Shown one piece after another: positions 13,896 through 15,092 of a stretch of DNA of 15,092 nucleotides. The notes below the pieces were generated by a model, which saw only the letters and a list, made by a program, of their open reading frames with translations, made no database searches and had not been told where the DNA came from. This stretch comes from Nitriliruptorales bacterium. GTDB lineage: Bacteria > Actinomycetota > Nitriliruptoria > Euzebyales > Egibacteraceae. Location: NCBI GenBank assembly GCA_007126835.1, contig SLAO01000185.1, positions 1 to 15,092 on the forward strand, written 5' to 3'. Within the stretch, counting starts at the first letter, position 1. Every line of letters starts with the position of its first letter. Position numbers and translations under genes: made by a program.

Positions 13896-13908
13896 TGAGG
13901 TAATGGTA
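13881..13908 (-). promoter_or_regulatory. Leaderless promoter and inverted-repeat operator of the arsRC-arsC operon
   Basis: On the minus strand TACCAT (13903-13908) is followed by 7 bases and then ATG 13895, the spacing of a leaderless transcript. No Shine-Dalgarno is present. An inverted repeat, CCTCAA (13883-13888) and TTGAGG (13895-13900) with a 6-base spacer, overlaps the start codon and predicted transcription start. This is a good place for autorepression by the ArsR domain. Confidence 0.55.
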
Positions 13909-14142
13909 CCAGGCTGTGCGCGTGGCCAGGCCCTGTCTCCGACGGGATCGGCGAGCGGGTCGCCGGCCACGACCTCGGTGACCGCCATCGCGGCTACCGA
14001 CGGGGCCGCCAGCGCGAACCACCCCACGCGCGCGTACAGCGCGGTCTGCGCTCAGGGCCCGACGCAGCCACAGGGCCACGGCAAAGGCGACCAGCGCGGG
14101 CACGACCATCCCGAGATCAAGCAGGAAGACCGTCCACGCCAT
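13896..14142 (-). pseudogene. Frameshifted, truncated membrane-protein remnant
   Basis: ATG 14142 opens MAWTVFLLDLGMVVPALVAF and continues AVALWLRRAL, a transmembrane segment. From about 14050 a second frame reads ALYARVGWFALAAPSVAAMA followed by VTEVV, another membrane-like segment. Together they look like consecutive parts of one small integral membrane protein broken by a frameshift near 14050-14065, where the second frame carries a TGA just upstream. The second frame runs straight on into the ArsR-ArsC gene, so the original 3' end is missing. The family resemblance is from memory and is not firm; a sequencing indel is another explanation. Confidence 0.45.
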
Positions 14143-14238
14143 GCCGCGCCGCCTGGGCGCCAAACCCCAAGGCGCGCTGCCGGTGGTCTGGTGGACGGAT
14201 TACGCCGCGGCCTACGAGCCTGAGTGGCGGGTAGCCGA

Positions 14239-14892
14239 TCACCCCGGTCGCGCGAGGCCGTGCTCGAAGGCGTACACGACGGCCTGCACCCGATCCCGGA
14301 GGCCGAGCTTGCCCAGGAGGTTGCGCACGTGGGTCTTCACGGTGGTCTCCTCAAGGAAGAGGTGGCCGCCGATCTCGGCGTTGGTCCAGCCGCGGGCGAC
14401 GCACTCGAGGATCTCCCGCTCCCGGTCGGTCAGCTGCTGCACAGCGGCGGGCTCCTCGCCGGGGGGCGGTTGCGCGCGGGCGAACTCGGCGATCAGCCGT
14501 CGGGTCACCGCCGGCGCCACGAGGCCGTTGCCGGCAGCCACGGTGCGCACGGCTTGGACGATCTCGTCGGGTGCGGCGTCTTTGAGCAGGAACCCGGCCG
14601 CGCCCTCGCGCAACGCGGCGAAGACGTACTCGTCGCGGTCGAAGGTGGTGACGACCAGCACGTCGACGGGGTCGTCGGCGAGCTGGCGTGTGGCTTCGAT
14701 GCCGTCCATGGTCGGCATACGCACGTCCATGAGCACCACGTCGGGCGCACTGCGTCGCACCGCGGCCAGGCCGCTCGGCCCGTCACCGGCTTCGTCGACC
14801 ACCTCGATGTCGGGCTCGGGGTCGAGGATGGCGCGCAGCCCGTTGCGGGCCACCGCTTGATCGTCGACGAGCACGACGCGGATGGGTGTCAT
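14239..14892 (-). CDS. NarL/LuxR-family response regulator
   Basis: The product is 217 residues from ATG 14892, with AGGAG about 6 bases upstream. The receiver domain (1-120) has D10/D11, phosphoacceptor D56 in MDVRMP, T83 and K104 in LLKDA. The C-terminal LuxR-type helix-turn-helix (about 152-213) reads LTDREREILECVARGWTNAE, then TTVKTHVRNLLGKLGL. It resembles LiaR/DesR-like regulators of envelope or lipid stress, but the target genes cannot be told from here. Its start overlaps the upstream kinase stop by four bases (ATGA), so the two are translationally coupled. Confidence 0.92.
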   Translation of the reverse strand: MTPIRVVLVDDQAVARNGLRAILDPEPDIEVVDEAGDGPSGLAAVRRSAPDVVLMDVRMPTMDGIEATRQLADDPVDVLVVTTFDRDEYVFAALREGAAGFLLKDAAPDEIVQAVRTVAAGNGLVAPAVTRRLIAEFARAQPPPGEEPAAVQQLTDREREILECVARGWTNAEIGGHLFLEETTVKTHVRNLLGKLGLRDRVQAVVYAFEHGLARPG

Positions 14893-15092
14893 GACGGCTC
14901 CTGCTCGCCGAGGGTCGTGGGCAGGTCGGCGCGGACGGCCCAGCCGCTGGGTTCACGGGGCCCGGCGTCGAACTCTCCGCCGAGCAGGGTGACGCGTTCG
15001 CGCATGCCGATGAGGCCGTGGCCGGGCTCATCCTGCCGGGCGCCGTGGCCGGGCTCATCCTGCCCGGCGCCGTGGCCGGACGCGTGCTGCCC
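14889..15092 (-). CDS. NarL-type sensor histidine kinase, C-terminal end only
   Basis: The frame runs in from the right edge and stops at TGA 14889-14891. The last part reads GHGLIGMRERVTLLGGEFDA, then GPREPSGWAVRADLP, which is the G2 box and final strands of a HisKA_3/NarL-type kinase catalytic domain. The tail is TTLGEQEPS. Upstream of the G2 box the protein carries three 9-residue repeats (GQHASGHGA, GQDEPGHGA, RQDEPGHGL), an expansion in the ATP-lid region. It pairs with the adjacent response regulator. The H box and any sensor domain lie outside the window. Confidence 0.85.
   Translation of the reverse strand, partial: GQHASGHGAGQDEPGHGARQDEPGHGLIGMRERVTLLGGEFDAGPREPSGWAVRADLPTTLGEQEPS
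15015..15092. repeat. 27-bp tandem repeat in the kinase ATP-lid coding region
   Basis: Units start at 15015, 15042 and 15069, each beginning GCCGTGGCCGG, with a period of exactly 27 bases. The first two units are nearly identical. The third diverges after about 12 bases and is cut by the window edge. The period is nine codons, so every copy number keeps the reading frame. Confidence 0.9.

Noticed and set aside
1..15092. CRISPR arrays, tRNA or rRNA genes, insertion sequences
   Set aside because: No regularly spaced repeats with unique spacers, no cloverleaf or rRNA segments, and no transposase or terminal inverted repeats were seen.

Overview
The window is GC-rich, densely packed DNA with actinobacterial signatures: a PhoP/RegX3-type regulator with a SenX3/PhoR-type kinase, an arsenate reductase of the short-loop type common in actinobacteria, GTTCACC-type PHO boxes, and several apparently leaderless starts. 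The strongly acidic lipoprotein linker and overall gene content would fit a deep-branching actinobacterium (for example Nitriliruptoria or Euzebya relatives). That placement is inference; no rRNA or tRNA gene is present to confirm it.

Layout. (1) 1-2050: two divergent secreted-protein genes. One (minus, cut by the window edge) starts with a signal peptide and a beta-sandwich-like domain. The other (plus) is a predicted secreted seven-bladed beta-propeller with a PHO box in its promoter. (2) 2117-4745 (minus): an SdhA/FrdA/NadB-family flavoprotein, an 80-residue helical ferritin-like protein, a 46-bp near-perfect palindrome, and a stand-alone Smr-domain protein. (3) 4823-6663 (minus): the phosphate two-component system, regulator then kinase. 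(4) 6664-8187 (plus): an intergenic region with a three-unit PHO repeat and a second PHO box, then pstB and a small membrane protein. (5) 8253-8602: an orphan VapB-like antitoxin with only a vestige of vapC. (6) 8580-11752 (minus): pstS-pstC-pstA, with a strong hairpin between pstS and pstC. (7) 11753-12735: a divergent promoter region with one PHO box facing each way, then phoU (plus). (8) 12813-13895 (minus): an ArsR-ArsC fusion and a stand-alone arsenate reductase. (9) 13896-14142: a frameshifted and truncated membrane-protein remnant. (10) 14239-15092 (minus): a NarL/LuxR-type response regulator and the 3' end of its histidine kinase, whose ATP-lid region carries a 27-bp tandem repeat.

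How it works together. Regions 3, 4, 6 and 7 form a complete phosphate-sensing and high-affinity uptake module: PstS binding protein, PstC/PstA channel, PstB ATPase, PhoU coupling protein, PhoR kinase and PhoB-type regulator. It is split into divergent and convergent units, and each pst/pho promoter region except that of the two-component pair carries its own PHO box. The beta-propeller is the one non-transport gene with a clear PHO box. The arsenate reductases next door make sense because Pst systems also import arsenate, but no arsenite exporter is in the window.

Most unusual items: the PHO-controlled beta-propeller with a His/Cys at the start of the inner strand of most blades; the cysteine-free ArsR domain fused to a phosphatase-type ArsC; the 46-bp palindrome; the repeat-expanded ATP lid of the edge kinase; and the split pst operon.
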